DNA of 64,000 nt from Orientallactaga sibirica (Eukaryota; Chordata; Mammalia; Rodentia; Dipodidae), in NCBI GenBank assembly GCA_036365145.1, contig JAEOAD010000603.1, positions 2,728,001 through 2,792,000 on the forward strand, read 5' to 3'. Shown piece by piece: positions 34,564 to 47,290 of the stretch. Position 1 is the first letter of the stretch; each line of letters opens with the position of its first letter. Below the pieces are notes generated by a model. It saw only the letters and a list, made by a program, of their open reading frames with translations. It made no database searches and had not been told where the DNA came from. The translations under genes and the position numbers were made by a program.

Positions 34564-35514
34564 TGTCTTGAGACAACCTACTTGAGGGAAATCTTGAGTT
34601 TTCACAAAAGACAGACTTCTAAACTTTGCCACTGTCTATGACAAATAGAAAAGAAGTCCAAAGAAACTAAATGATATTGTACAGAGCTTTTGACAGTTTT
34701 GTCTCACTGAAAGAAAACTGACCTAATGTGTATTTATATTTTCTTCTCTTTGTGTATTCAATTTTCTTGTAAATACATCAGTGTCTAGGGAAAATTATAT
34801 CTAGGGGCAAAGCTATTTGAAAGACCCAAGTCAGAAGGGAATTCTCCCCCTGGCTTGTCTGGAAAGGGAAAGGGGAGAATGGAGAGAATCTTTATCACAG
34901 AGAAATCTCCCAGGAAAAGGCCTCTGGAGAAGGCATATGCCATGTGGAAGGCAAAGCATGAGAGCCCAAACTTTCACACACATAGAGGGTCAGAAAAGAC
35001 TAAGAAATAGGATAGTGAAGGGCTCAGGGCATAGAGAAAGATCCCACATGTAGTGAAACGGAAAAGCATTCAGAGACAAAAATATATGTAGAAAGCAAGC
35101 CGGAAAATTCCCCGGGGCAAATAAGAAATTCCTCCCCTGGGAAGCAGGAAGGACTTAAGCACACGAAAAAGGGAGCCAAGATGAAGAAGAATATTATATA
35201 GATGGTTAGGTTCCTTTGAATGAGCCTCCTCCTCATTAGACTCAGGTGTATAATGGAAAGACCTGATTCATTGAAGGGATTGTAGAGGCTGACTCAGGCC
35301 AGCTCACCCAGGTATGCCAGACCAGGTAAACTTGAAGAAGAACTCAGAGGAACTGCTAAATTATTGCTTGCCATCATCTTAGATGATTCTTGTTTAGACA
35401 CAGGTTTGAGTCCTGCCAGGACAGGCAAGGTAGCATCCATGTTCTCATGGGGTCTTTGTCCCTGGAATGGCCACTTATAAAAATTCTATCATTCTCCTAT
35501 TCCTGCTTCAATAT
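34564..35514. other. Unassigned DNA, moderate GC
   Basis: 34810-35240 is purine-rich with opposing open frames (34817-35053 plus, 35236-35024 minus). Neither has recognisable protein features. A diverged LTR is possible. Confidence 0.4.
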
Positions 35515-35665
35515 TGGATTAAGGTAACCCAAATGACCCCATTTTAAGACCATCTGTATATAAAGACCGTCTATTGTCACATTTAGAGATACCACAAGTT
35601 TACCTTCAACATCCCTAGTGAGGAATGATAAATTAGGGGACACAATTCAGTCCATAATATGTTGT
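35515..35665 (-). mobile_element. MST/MLT1-like LTR fragment
   Basis: Ends 'ggacacaattcagtccataa' after 'agagataccacaag', which is the reverse complement of the start of MaLR-type LTRs. Only the first part of the LTR is visible. Confidence 0.5.
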
Positions 35666-36004
35666 CATTCTCCTATAAATCCAGCCAATTCAATTTACCA
35701 GAGTTGTTTTTAATCTAGGCCTAATTCCTTTGAGAATTTAAGAGATTATATTGAAAGGACTATGAGTTATGGGCTTTCTATGGGTCATCAAGTTTAAACA
35801 ATAAACCTGTTCTGATGTGAATAGAACAGTTATAGCTGGCAAAGTTATGTTTGAAAAATGGTTGTCAGAGCCCATAGAAAACGTTATTTAGCCCCCAAAT
35901 GAACAAATATTGTTTTCTTAAACAGTTTATTTATATATGGTTTGGGCAGCCATGATCAGGGAGTTTTACTTGTGGTTTCTTTCTAACAGTTCCATAATTT
36001 TCTT

Positions 36005-37780
36005 TTTAAAAAAATTAAATAGAGACTTTAATTAAGTAGAAACTTTGTATGTGAATCATTTCCCTCCAAGCTGCCCCCACTCCACTGAGGGTCCTCTTCG
36101 GGTGGATTGCAGGTATTCACCATGGGTTGTGGTTTATGGTTAATGAGAGCAGCAGTCAATCATTGTGAGGGAGGCAATGCCTTTGGGTATTCCTGCCCAC
36201 CCTGTGGCTCTCACAATCTTTCTAACCCTAGTCCATAAAATTTCCTGAGTCATGGTAGGTGTGTATTAACTCTACTTTAGCATTGTGTTCTCAGCAGCTT
36301 CTGGATCTCTGCTTTGGTAAGCTTTGAGTATCCTCAGAGTGTGTTTCCATCACTCTGGCACAGGTCGTCAGGCTCACCATGGAAGCTGTACTCTAACTCA
36401 TCTTGCCAATCTCTCTGTGGTTTCAACCAGACTCTAGCTGATGTGTGAGGGGTGCTTCATCTCCTTCCAGATAACTGGCTATCTTCTCTTGTCTTGTTGA
36501 TAGATTTTGGTAGTCTTCAGTTCATTCTGCCTTCCAAAACAGAAAAACAGATTTCTGGTACTGGGAGTTGATGCCAGAGCCAAATATTTTAGGGTTAGAC
36601 TTCATCTCACCCTCTTTATTACCAGATGATCAATTTCCCTACACTCCCATTGAGGGTTACATCTTTTAATCTACTATCCAGGAGGAAGGGTTCTATGGTA
36701 CCAAATCATTTTGGATTTAGGTTTTGTGTGTATCTCCCTCCACCTTCTTTTCCTATTCCCCAGACACTTCTATTTCCTATTATTTGTCCCTCATGTTGCT
36801 GGTCAGGTATGCCTGCAACTCAAGCTGTTCCCTGTTAGGAACCACAGATGAGGGAGAACATGCAGCAATTATCTTTCTGCACTTGTGAGTTCCCTTCATA
36901 TGATCTGTCCCAAGTATGTCTATTTTCCTACAAATTTTATTATATAATTTTTCCTTACTGCTGAGTAGAATTCCATTGTGTCAATGTACCAGCAATGATT
37001 ATGGGTTCCTCTTTACCCACACACTCACCAACATTTATTGTCATTTGATTTTTTTAATGACTGCTATCCTGACTTGAGTAAGGTAGAATCTCACAGTTGT
37101 TTTAATTTGCATTTCCCTGATGGTTAAGAATGTTAAACATTTTATAAGTAAGTATTAGCCATTTGTATTTCTTCCTTTGAGAATTCCTTCTTCAGTTCTC
37201 TACCCCATTTTTTTGAGTGGATTATTTGACTTTTTATTGCTTTGTAGATTTTAGATATTAGGCCTCCCTCAGTGGTATAGCTGGCAAAGATTTTCTCCCA
37301 TTTCATGGGTAGTCTGTTGGCTATGGTATGTTTTATTATGCAAAAGCTTTTTTTGTTTGTTTGTTTGTTTTGCGGAGGTAGGGTTTCACTCTGGTCCAGG
37401 CTGACCTGGAATTAACTATGTAGTCTCAGGGTAGCCTCGAACTCTCGGCGATCCTCCTACCTCTGCCTCCCGAGTGCTGGGATTAAAGGCGTGCACCACC
37501 ATGCCCAGCAGCAAAAGCTTTTAAGCTTCATGAATCCCACTACTTGAGTGTTTAATTTTTTGGGCTATTGGGATATTATACAAGAAGTGTTTCCCTATTC
37601 CTATATCTTGGGGAGTTTCCCCTATTTTTTCTTCTAGTCACTTATGATTTTCAGTTCTTGTATTGAGGTATTTAAGCCATTTGGAGTTGATTTTTGTGCA
37701 TGGAGAGAGGAGTCGGCCTAGTTTCATTTTTCTACATGGAACCATTTTATTTTGTACTTTGCTGAGGTCAACATTTTAAA
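36005..37780 (-). mobile_element. Older L1, 3' UTR and ORF2 3' end
   Basis: Read on the minus strand, 37780-36860 is the end of L1 ORF2: the plus strand has 'aatttgcatttccctgatgg', 'gattttagatattaggcctc' and 'tttggagttgatttttgtgc' as antisense L1. 36840-36010 is its 3' UTR, sharing blocks with the 3' end of the 54.8-kb L1 ('gagttgcaggcatacctg') and with the fragment at 47040-47290. A B1 (37352-37510) interrupts it. It is 5'-truncated or cut near 37780 by a SINE. Confidence 0.68.
37352..37510 (-). mobile_element. B1-like SINE inside old L1
   Basis: A well-kept inverted B1 with a (TTTG)n tail, 'gatcctcctacctctgcctc' and 'gattaaaggcgtgcaccacc'. A perfect 12-bp duplication GCAAAAGCTTTT at 37340-37351 and 37511-37522 shows insertion into the L1. 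It retains CpG sites and is among the least decayed SINEs here. Confidence 0.94.
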
Positions 37781-37783
37781 AAT

Positions 37784-37976
37784 TGTATTTATTTATTTAT
37801 TTGAGAAATGGAGAGTAAGTGGCCGACAGAAAGACAGAATGTGCATGCCAGGGCCTCTAGCCATTGCAAAGGAGCCTCAGATGTACATCTGGATTTTCAT
37901 GGAAGCTGGGGAATCAAACCTGGATCCTTAGTACTGCAGGCAAACACCTTAACCACTGAGCCATTTCTCTAGTCCT
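37784..37976 (-). mobile_element. tRNA-derived SINE (Dip-like)
   Basis: (TTTA)n tail, GA-rich part, 'ccagggcctctagccattgc', 'gctggggaatcaaacctgga', 'ttaaccactgagccatttct'. Sits at the border of two L1 pieces. Confidence 0.9.
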
Positions 37977-38510
37977 AAGATCCACTTTTTAAAACTCCAT
38001 TTAAGTTTATCTGACCTTGGTTTATATTACTTAATATAATGCCCATCAGATTCATCCATTTATTCCCAAATGACAGACTTTATCTTTTTTGTCCAGGGTG
38101 AGTATTGTATTATGTGTAGCAGTTTTTCAAGTTAGGTCAATCGTATGCTTTGGATGTGGTGAATAATACTACAAGCCATATGAAAGTTTAGGAATCAATA
38201 TGACATATTAATTACATTTAATGATATTTAAATTATGAATTATGTGAGAATTTATTAAAATTTCATAAAATAATAAGACAAATCATACACTAATTCTTTT
38301 TTTTTTAATTTTTGCCCAGCTTCCTTCCAATTTTATGGCTAAACTAACTTACATTCCCTAGAAGTGCTGAAATGATTCTGTTTCTCCATATCCTCCCAGG
38401 CAGTTGTCTTTCATTACTTTATTTTGTAACAGTGACTGTTATAAGTGTGATATCATAACTCATTGGGGTTTTGATTTGCATTTCTATGATGATTGATGAT
38501 GCTAAACATG

Positions 38511-38542
<32 letters not shown>
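38511..38542. repeat. (GT)n microsatellite
   Basis: About 16 GT units, contiguous with the tail of a B1 copy. Confidence 0.95.
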
Positions 38543-38544
<2 letters not shown>

Positions 38545-38652
38545 CATGGTAGGGTCTGTCTCTAGCCCATGCTGACCCGGGATTCACAATTTAGTCTTAG
38601 GCTGGCCTCAAACTTGGAAATACCTCTGGAATTAAAAGTGTGCACCACATGC
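38543..38652 (-). mobile_element. B1-like SINE, internally deleted
   Basis: 'tggtagggtctgtctctagc', 'cacaatttagtcttaggctg', then a jump to 'tggaattaaaagtgtgcacc': part of the middle is missing. Confidence 0.8.
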
Positions 38653-38777
38653 CAAATTCATTATTTCTTATACCTGATGATTATTTTTGTATTTTATTTT
38701 GAGAAATGTCTGTCCAGATACTTTCACAGATTTTTAAAATGAAAGTGTTTTCTTGCAAATGATGTATTTCAGCTCCA

Positions 38778-38811
38778 ACACACACACACACACACACACA
38801 ACACACACACT
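38778..38811. repeat. (CA)n microsatellite
   Basis: CA repeat with one interruption. Confidence 0.95.
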
Positions 38812-40600
38812 GCAATTCTGAGATTGAACTCAACGCCATGTACATGTTAAACAGGTGCTCTATCATTGAGATATTTTACCAACCCTTATCTCATACAATT
38901 TGAATAGCAACCAAATACATATCAGATGTATCATATGGACAAAATATTTTGTCCTAGTCCATATATTGTTCCTATGCCCTGTTGAATGTTTTCTTAGCAG
39001 TGCACTAACTTTGTAGTCCTGTGCTCTCCTATAATAGTGTTAGTTTCATGTCTTATATTTCAGTTGTTAATCATATTTAAGATGATTTTTAAAAATAGAC
39101 TGTAAGAAAGGGACCAATTTCATTATCTATATGTAGATACCCATTGTTCTATACCTTTTATTGAAGGAACTGTCTTTTCCCCATTGTTTTTTCTTTCTGA
39201 CTTTGTCAAGATTATTTCTAAAATCTCTGTTCTTTTCATTACTATTATACAATGTTTGATGTTGTTACTGTAGCTTTGAAGTACATTTTGAATTAGGTTA
39301 GTGTGATAGTTTTTTGGAGTCTATATTTTTTACAAAATAATAGATCCATGTCTTCTTCACAAGGATAATTTCTCCATTTTTCCGAATTTGAATGCCATTT
39401 TTTTTCCTTACTTGTTATCATAGGGACTTTCAATATTATAGTAGAAGTTTTAAGAATGAGACAAATTTTCATCTTTTACCTCATGTTGTCCTTTGTGTTG
39501 ATGAATACCTCTAATTTTCTGGTGGTTTTCTTCAGAAATGTTTGTTGGATTTTGTTAAATATCTTCCTGGTATCTATTAAAATGGTCACATGGTTTTCCA
39601 GCCTTTTTTCCCCCTTTAATGGATTATAAAACACTTGAAGATGGGCACATGTTGGAACATCCTTTCGTCCCTGGAGCAAACAGCAACTGGTCATAACCAA
39701 TGATTCCTTCAATATAGTACTGGCTTATTTATGTTAGTACTTGAGAGTTTCACATCTAGGGTAATCAGAGATAGGAGTCTGTAATTGTTTACAGTATCAT
39801 CCACTTTTAGCCTCAAGAAAATGGTGACTTCATGGAATAAGTGTCTGAGAAGGATTGATAGTAGTTCTTTTTAAATAACTCAATGGAATTCACTTGTAAA
39901 GAAGTTATGAACCACTCTTCTCTCTGATTGAACATGTTTTCTTTATAATTCCACCTTCTTGCTCAATATTGGTTTATTTCAATTTTCAGTTTCTTAATTC
40001 TTCTTGTTTGGCATGTTTATGTATCCAGGAATTTAATCTGGATTATCTGATATGTTTGCATGCAATTATTCATAAAAATGGCAAGATCCTTTTCTGGATT
40101 ACTGTGTAGTTACAATGTCTTCTTTTTAATTTCTGATTGTGTTTTGTGCACTGTTTCACTTTTTTTTTTTTTTTTTTAGTTGACTTTCTACCAATTTGCA
40201 TTTGCTTTTCTTTTGAAACAAGCCACTTTGGTTTTGTTTCTTGTTGCTATTTATCATTTACTTATGTTGACACCTTCGTTATTTTCCTTTTATAACTTTG
40301 TCTTGGTTTTTTCTTCTTCTTACTTGCAGGAAAACACGTTCATCTTACTACATCTTACTACTTACTACATCTACTAGATGTCATGTAAGGTTTTTTGTGA
40401 TTATTTTCTCATTGATGCAGATATATTAGGGATGCTATACTTGTCAGAATTGGACATATCACATCCTATAATTATGGTATTTTGGGGTGCATATTGGTTT
40501 GTTTTTTCTACTCAGGTTTAAAAAGTCCTTTAATTTTTAACCCATTATTTACAAACAAACCAATATGGGGTACTGGGGATTGTATGCTACAATAGGAGGC

Positions 40601-41910
40601 TGAACACTGAGTCCCATCTCCAGACATAGTGAAACAATAAATCCATCAATGAATTAAACTGTACTTTAGATCAGAGGTCTCATGATTTAATTGTCTCTAC
40701 AAACACTCTCATACACACACTCCTGGCCATTTTTTCAATCTAATCATTTGGCAATAAAAGTGAACAACTACAGTGTGCTCAAAATAGTTTAATATTATAT
40801 AGATGACAGTGGAAGTTTTTATTTTTACTTTTTGATGTTAGGTACTAAGAGGTATGGTTTTATTTCTCCTTAGTTTTTCATATTCCTTGTGGTTTATTAT
40901 TGATGTCAGTGTATGTGATGAAGGGATTTATTTCAACAATTGCAGATTGCTTTGTTTTAGGAAGTCTTTCAGTAGTTGGATGGTCTAACGTTTCTGAGCA
41001 GGTCATCTGATGCTATCCTTGGGTGGGCTTGTGCATTAATTCTTGGTGGAGGCTAGCTTATTGCTAAAGTAATTTTATAACATTGTCAGTAAGGTTTGAA
41101 GTACTGAAGCCCAAATTTGAATTCAGTGTGATGGATCTATTGGTTCAGCAGATGTGGATGGATCTCAAGCTTAGGTTGATAAGGACAGATCTACAACTTG
41201 AATCTATAGGGGATATCATGAAGCTTGGATACACATAAACAGAACTTGTGCAAGGAAGAATATTGCGACTTGAACTTGAATATGCAGGTGGGCTTCAGGC
41301 ACTGAAATTAATTTGGTTGATGACTCCATGGGAAGGGGGTTGCTGATCTATCTTCTAGCAGTTCCAGAGCCTAGCTCTGCAAGCTAAATTTTGATCCTGT
41401 CCCCTCAAAGGCTAGCCTGGGTCTTAGGTCTCTAAGGCTGATACCAGAATCTCAGTCTGCTTAGTCTGGTATCTGTATCTGCTGGAAGGAACTTGTTCAC
41501 TGGATCTTCTGGGTCAAGTCTGGATCCTTAATTTGCTGGTCTGGAGGGAGGAATAATTGGAACCAAATTGGCACCAGAGCCCTGAAATGTGTGTCCTTGG
41601 ATGTCAGGCTGGTGACTGTGGTCAAAAGTACATCTTGGCTATGGACCAGACTTGAAATGTCTGCTTTTGGCTTTATCTGGTTCTGGTTGGTATGACTCTT
41701 GAAGTAGACGTGAAACCCAACACCATATGCAACAGCCTAGTAGTGAGATCATATCTATTCCAATTACTTGAAATCTCGGGTGATAATATCTTCCCTGGAG
41801 ACAAGGCAGGATAGGAAACTCAGTCCACAGGCACTGACCTGGTGTCAGAGGCTATAGAAACCTGGCTGGTTAGAGTTTTACTGGATCAGTAGCATTGGAA
41901 GCTATGACAA
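40601..41910. other. Unassigned; possibly 5' part of the old minus-strand L1
   Basis: 41000-41900 is clearly richer in GC than its surroundings and carries several 'tctggtctgg'- and 'cctgggtctta'-like blocks, as old L1 5' regions often do. I cannot show an ORF1 between it and the ORF2 relic, so the link is a guess. Confidence 0.3.
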
Positions 41911-44379
41911 TACCAAGTACTTCCTGCTCCTTACTCAGTGTGTAAAATACCTCCCTCTTCATCATGTGCTTGAAGCTCTTGAAGGATTATAGAAGTGATG
42001 TAAAATTGTTCTCCCTGCCAATGTCCATTAATATTTCTTTGTATCTGTGACCTACTTAGGGGCTATAATCTCTTGCTTGGTTTCCTTGGCTCTTATGAAA
42101 ATATTTTTGCACATGAGTATTCTAGTTGATTATTTGAGTATGTGGGATGAGAAGATTCTAGACAGTCCTTTTCTGTAGTTTTTGTTCATCAGTTTAAACC
42201 TGAAGTGTAACATTACTATTGTTATTTCTTTCGGACTTAAAATTTCTGATAACATATGGTATCAGTAAAACACTAAATCATAAACTGTGTTTTTTGCTCA
42301 TGTGATATAAAGGAGTAAGAATTACAAAATGCTTACTATTCATTACTATGTGCAATCAATAGTACCATTCACTTAAACTTATTTTTTATGGAAATGCATA
42401 GAAAATTACCATGGAGTTTTAATGTGATACAAAAGAAATCAGGCAAATGAAAAACCATTACTGGAAGTTCTCCCAAGCATGCAGGCTTAGCTAAGGTATG
42501 AGATGATTATTCTGAACTCAAGGACAGCTTTCAAATTTAGTTATATGTTTTTTGCACTGAATTTTTATTAAAAAAATAAAATATCTCTTGCAGATGCCTA
42601 AGAATATGTGAGTTTACAATATATACTGAGGTCTTAATAACAGAAGTTTCATGATGTTGCATCATTTTGAATATTTTTTCTTTGCTATGAATTTCTATTT
42701 AATTTGGAATAATGCCATTTAGACATCAGTGGAATTTTTGTTTGTTTTGTTTAGAGTTAACATAAGCTCCTAAAGCTACACTTGAGAGGCAAATTGTATA
42801 CTTCTTTTGGGGAATAAGTTTTTATTTTTATTTTTTAAAGATCTGTTAGCAAGTCTGGATATCCATTAAAAACAAAACTAAAATGGATCTAGACATGAGC
42901 AGTACTGTTATTTAGACAGATCATATATGCATATTTATAAAACCTAACAATGCCAAAAACCATTCTTGTCACAATCTGATTGAAAATCTTGAGAGATTGC
43001 TGGGAGGCTTTTTCATCATTAAACATGTAAGCTCATCATAATGCAATACATTGAATGTGTTTGCTAAGGGCAGGCCATAAATAAACATATATAGAACAAA
43101 AGTACAATAACATAAGCTTGTAACATTTTTTAGGTAAGAAAAATATGCAGGCCTGAAACTTGAAATTATATAGTTCATATCACATGACTACTTAATATAC
43201 TTTTAATGGAAATCACTGTAAGCAAATTCTATACTTCTCAGGGCACACAGCATCCCAGTACCTCAGTGAAGCTGGAAGTTAATGTGTTAACCTTCTCTGA
43301 TGCAGTCTGACCTCTGTTTCCCTGTGGTACTGCTCTTGCTTAGCAGCTGTTGCCACCACAGCAGCCCCTTCTCTCCCCCTTCCCCTTTCTCGATTTTCCC
43401 TTTGCGTGACTGTTACTGTTCAAGCAAATATGTTTTTCATGCAGCTTCCACCATAGCTTCTCCCCAGAGTTTTAGTAGTCAAAAAAATATTTGGAATTTA
43501 GAAAGAACACAATGACAGCCAGCTGTCCTACAAATGAAGCAAAGAAAGACGTCATAAGTTGAGCATTTCTTGACTACTAATGGTAAAAATCATGCAAAAC
43601 TGCCCCTAAGGTTTATCTCTATCACAACCTTCATGGTTTTCTCCTATTTTTTCTCAATATAACATTTCTAATTTAAAATATGAACATTGGTATGTAGTAA
43701 AAGTAAGTTGGAGGCAAAATTTATCTGTGATTTTAAAAAAATTATATTTTTATTTTATTAAAATGAAACATATAAAAAGCATACCTTTCTGAAATATTGT
43801 TTACTGAAAATGTGAATGGAACCACAAAGTAATGTTTCTAAGAAATGAAACACTATCTTCAGTCATAAGCCACCCTAGAATCTCTTTTAGTGCTATGCTC
43901 TAAATGTAGCCATATTCTGTTAGTTGAGCAAAACAGTTTTTACTTTTAAATATTTTATATGGACAGAAGAATAACACATGCCTTGTTTTGGATATCTTAT
44001 TTTATTTTATTATCATATTTTTCAGATTCATACACATTTTTGCATGCAGTTAAAGATATATTATCCTTATAAGAAAGTATCCATTGTGAGTGTATATGTG
44101 TGTGTATACACACATATATGTATGTATAGTATAGATATTGAATCTGTATACTGTATACACTGTTTATAGATTCAATAGCAATATGTAAAATGAAAAAGTG
44201 AAATTGATAGATAATAGAATTCCTAATAGTTTAACCAAGTCATTTCAATCATATATCTAACTAATTATATGAAAAAGCATGGGAATTGTAAACCATTGCT
44301 GAGACAATTTCAAGAAGATCTAAATCTGAGGGTGAAGATCCATGCTGATAGATTGGCAGTTTCAGTATTGCATGCATGT
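41911..44379. other. AT-rich interval, no gene recognised
   Basis: About 2.5 kb. 43270-43440 is C/T-rich with moderate GC and an open frame (43300-43515) dominated by Ser, Pro and Phe that shows no domain; nothing firm. Confidence 0.45.
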
Positions 44380-45405
44380 CAATCATCTCCAAATTAATCT
44401 CTGCATATAATATAGTCATGATAGACAATCATGCAGAACAAATAAACTGATTCTAAAATAAACTCAGCAATGTAAAAGGCAATGAAACTCAAAATCATCA
44501 ATGAAGAACATAAATGCAGGAGACTTACAATATTATTACCTGGTATAAAGGCCAATATTAATCGTTGATATAATATTAAGTGATATTATTAAGTGATAAT
44601 ATTAAGGCAATGTCATTTTGGTTAAAATGGTAGACAAACTTATGCATAAAAATGAAAACCAAATCAAGAAAGAGACACTATGAAAGGGAGACCTAATTCA
44701 TATTCATATTCAATTAATCATATTCATCATATTAATCAGTTGTCAATGCAATACAATACAAATTTTAAAAGATAACACAATATTTCTAGAAATATAACTA
44801 GATAAAGAAGAAACAATACTAGTAAAGGTTAACTGCTTATACGAAATATTATATCTCCATTTTTCAAATTATTAATTTATATATAACAAAGTCTATATAG
44901 TTTTGTAATATTTAACAACAGATTTTGCAACAGTATGTGTATATCTGTATATACTATACCATATATGACCATATATATATATAATATATTATATATAGTG
45001 AAGTTATTCAGCTGTAAAGAAGAAAAGAAGAATGTAATTGTTATATATAGAAAATTTGTGGAATTGCAGGTCACTGCAGTAAACAATTAAAACAATCAAA
45101 CTAGACTTAGAAAACCAAATGTAACATATTTTGTCTCAGCTATGGGACATAGAATATATATACTCACTTATGATATATGATGACTTGATCAAGAAAGGTG
45201 ACCCTTGAGAAAGGAAGAGGGACAAGAGATTAATGTGGTATAAGTAAGAGGAATGGGACTAGTGAGGGGCATTAGGGACAAGAGAGTAATGAGGTGTGAA
45301 TATGGTCAAAGTACATGGTACACTAGATTGAAAATGTCATTATGAAACCCTCATTTTATACAATGTATATACTTGAATAAAAAGGATTTAGAAATTAAAA
45401 TGTAT
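44380..45405 (+). mobile_element. Old L1 3' end
   Basis: 'cagctgtaaagaagaaaaga' and 'ctatgggacatagaatatat' follow the L1 ORF2 3' end. 'gggactagtgaggggcatta' and 'gagtaatgaggtgtgaatat' follow the 3'-terminal stretch, ending near 'tatacttgaataaaaag'. AT repeats at 44950-44998 interrupt it. The left border is uncertain. Confidence 0.5.
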
Positions 45406-45659
45406 CTTATAAACCTTAATGCCTTGGGAGACTTTCTAGACCATGAAGCAGAGAATGAGAATCAAAGCAAAGAACAATCGAGTTTCCAATCTAAGGAGAC
45501 AGAAGTTAAATTCTGTAAAAGCTAAGGTAGTTGAAATTTATGATCTGGCTACCAGAAAGAAAATTTCCTTTGGTTTTCTTGAAATTGTCATTAAATGCTA
45601 ACTTATGCATCTGTAGGGTAAGTCTTAGTGAGGATTTGTTATAAAAAACAAGTATTGTG

Positions 45660-45944
45660 GGCTGGAGAGATGGCTTAGAGGTTAAGGTGCCTGCCTACTA
45701 AGCCTAAGAACCTGGTTCCAATCTCCAGGTTCCACATTTAGCCAGATGCAAAGGGACGGAAGGGCGCAATGCCACACTTGCCCACAAGGGGGACACATGC
45801 ATCTGGATTTCATTCACAGCAGCTGAGAGGCTGCTGGTGCACCCATTCTCTATCTATCTCCCTCTCCCTCTCTGTCTGTCCGTCTCTCTCTGAGTCTCTC
45901 TCCAAAAAAAAAAATAAAAAAATAAATAAAAATATAAATAAAAT
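45660..45944 (+). mobile_element. tRNA-derived SINE (Dip-like), long variant
   Basis: 'ggctggagagatggcttaga' head, 'ggttccaatctcc' B box. It carries about 30 extra bases ('gggacggaagggcgcaatgc') before 'acacatgcatctggatttca' that the sister copies lack, then (TC)n and an A/TAAA tail. Flanked by a perfect 16-bp duplication AAAAACAAGTATTGTG at 45644-45659 and 45945-45960. Confidence 0.94.
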
Positions 45945-45960
45945 AAAAACAAGTATTGTG

Positions 45961-46464
45961 ATTTGTGATCCTAACAGACATTTGAGCATGTATAGGATTT
46001 GGGAGTGAGAGTAAATGGCAACCCAAATGGAATGACTTCTGTATATCAAAGATTTTTTTTTAATCTAGCCTATGTTAGTAGTAGGGTTAAGTTATCACCA
46101 AACTCTACTTAATATACACTAAATATCTAGAAAGCAAAATATGAATTAATTAACCTGATCTTTAACCTCAATGCTGGGACAAATGCAGATGTTTTACAAG
46201 ACACATGTAGAGACCTTCCAAAACTTCATTTTTACAATGTCTATACTGTTAAAAAAATATGCTCACTGGACATATCAAGTCCCCAAAGCATTTCTGTGTA
46301 ACTAGGGGAAAATACAATGACTACAAGCAAGTCCCCAAATGACACAGATAATGAAATTAGACAAAGGTATGACATAAATACTTTAATAAATATAAATACA
46401 ACAGAAAGAGAAATAGAATTGAAACTACAAGATAATAAAATGGAATGTTTTAAAATTCAATACT
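45961..46464. other. Unassigned AT-rich DNA
   Basis: No gene or repeat family recognised. Confidence 0.45.
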
Positions 46465-46634
46465 TTTTTTGTTGTTTTGTTTTGTTTTTGTTTTTGTGGT
46501 AGGCTCTCACTCTAGCCCAGACTGACCTGGAATTCATTATGTAGGCTCAGTGTGGCTTTGAACTCACCCCAGTCCTCCTACTTCTGCCTCCCAAGTGATC
46601 TGATTAAAGGCATACACCATTATGGCAAGCAAAA
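46465..46634 (-). mobile_element. B1-like SINE
   Basis: Inverted B1: TTTTG-rich tail, 'gtggtaggctctcactctag', 'cagtcctcctacttctgcct', 'gattaaaggcatacaccatt'. Confidence 0.9.
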
Positions 46635-46739
46635 ATACAAATCTTGATTTCAACAAAGAAAGGGTTTGTAACACTGGAGTCAACATGTGGCTGATCATAC
46701 ACAACACCAGAAAGATCTTCAGACTTTAGGGAAGGGGAA

Positions 46740-46868
46740 TAGGTTGTTTTGTTTTTTGTGTGTGTACTTTTTCTTTGAGATAGTGTCTCACTAGTAGCCC
46801 AAACTCATTATCTTTCTTACTTGACTTCCAGAGTGCTGGATTAAGAATATGTGCCACTATGTCCATAA
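46740..46868 (-). mobile_element. Old B1-like SINE, shortened
   Basis: 'tgagatagtgtctcactagt', 'agtgctggattaagaatatg', 'gccactatgtccat' keep the B1 order with a missing middle. Confidence 0.6.
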
Positions 46869-47039
46869 AGGGCAAAAAGAATTATGCAAATTGAATAAGA
46901 GGTAGAAATGACAATGTAGAAAAAAAAAACTATCTGTTTCATGAATGGAGCATTATCAAATGATCTAATGTGAGTATAATTATGATTAAGTATTTAAGTA
47001 TTAAGTGTATAAGTGTGATTTAAGTATATAACTAGGAGA

Positions 47040-47290
47040 TATATAAGACTAAAACAAATATTTGCAGAAGGGAGAGTGGAAAGAATAAGAGCCACAGGTG
47101 GCAGGGAATATCCAGAGACATTTTCACCCCCCCCCCAATTACTGACTGCTGCTGCTCTCACTACTTATAACCCATGACTCCATGGTAAATACCAGCAATC
47201 CCACTAAGGAGGGTCCTCAGTAGAGCAGGGAAAAAGAGGAGGGAAATGATGTTACCAATGTACAATGTAGTTTCTATTTAATAAAAAAGT
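47040..47290 (+). mobile_element. L1 3'-UTR fragment
   Basis: 'aagagccacaggtggcaggg', 'ctgactgctgctgctctcac', 'gagggtcctcagtagagcag' and 'gaaatgatgttacca' are the reverse complement of blocks at 36020-36240. This is the same 3'-UTR family in the opposite orientation, 11 kb away. A run of 10 C lies at about 47127-47136. Confidence 0.65.

Larger units (their letters stand above)
38010..40600 (-). mobile_element. Old L1 ORF2 region, decayed
   Basis: The plus strand is antisense to L1 ORF2. 38030-38510 repeats the ORF2 3'-end region already present at 36950-37200 ('gatttgcatttctatgatga'), so this is a separate copy. Further right come 'gttactgtagctttgaagta' (39260), 'cctggagcaaacagcaactg' (39670) and 'gtcagaattggacatatcac' (40440), which follow ORF2 backwards from 3' end through RT towards the linker. 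Deletions, a B1 and CA repeats interrupt it. All reading frames are lost. Confidence 0.65.
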
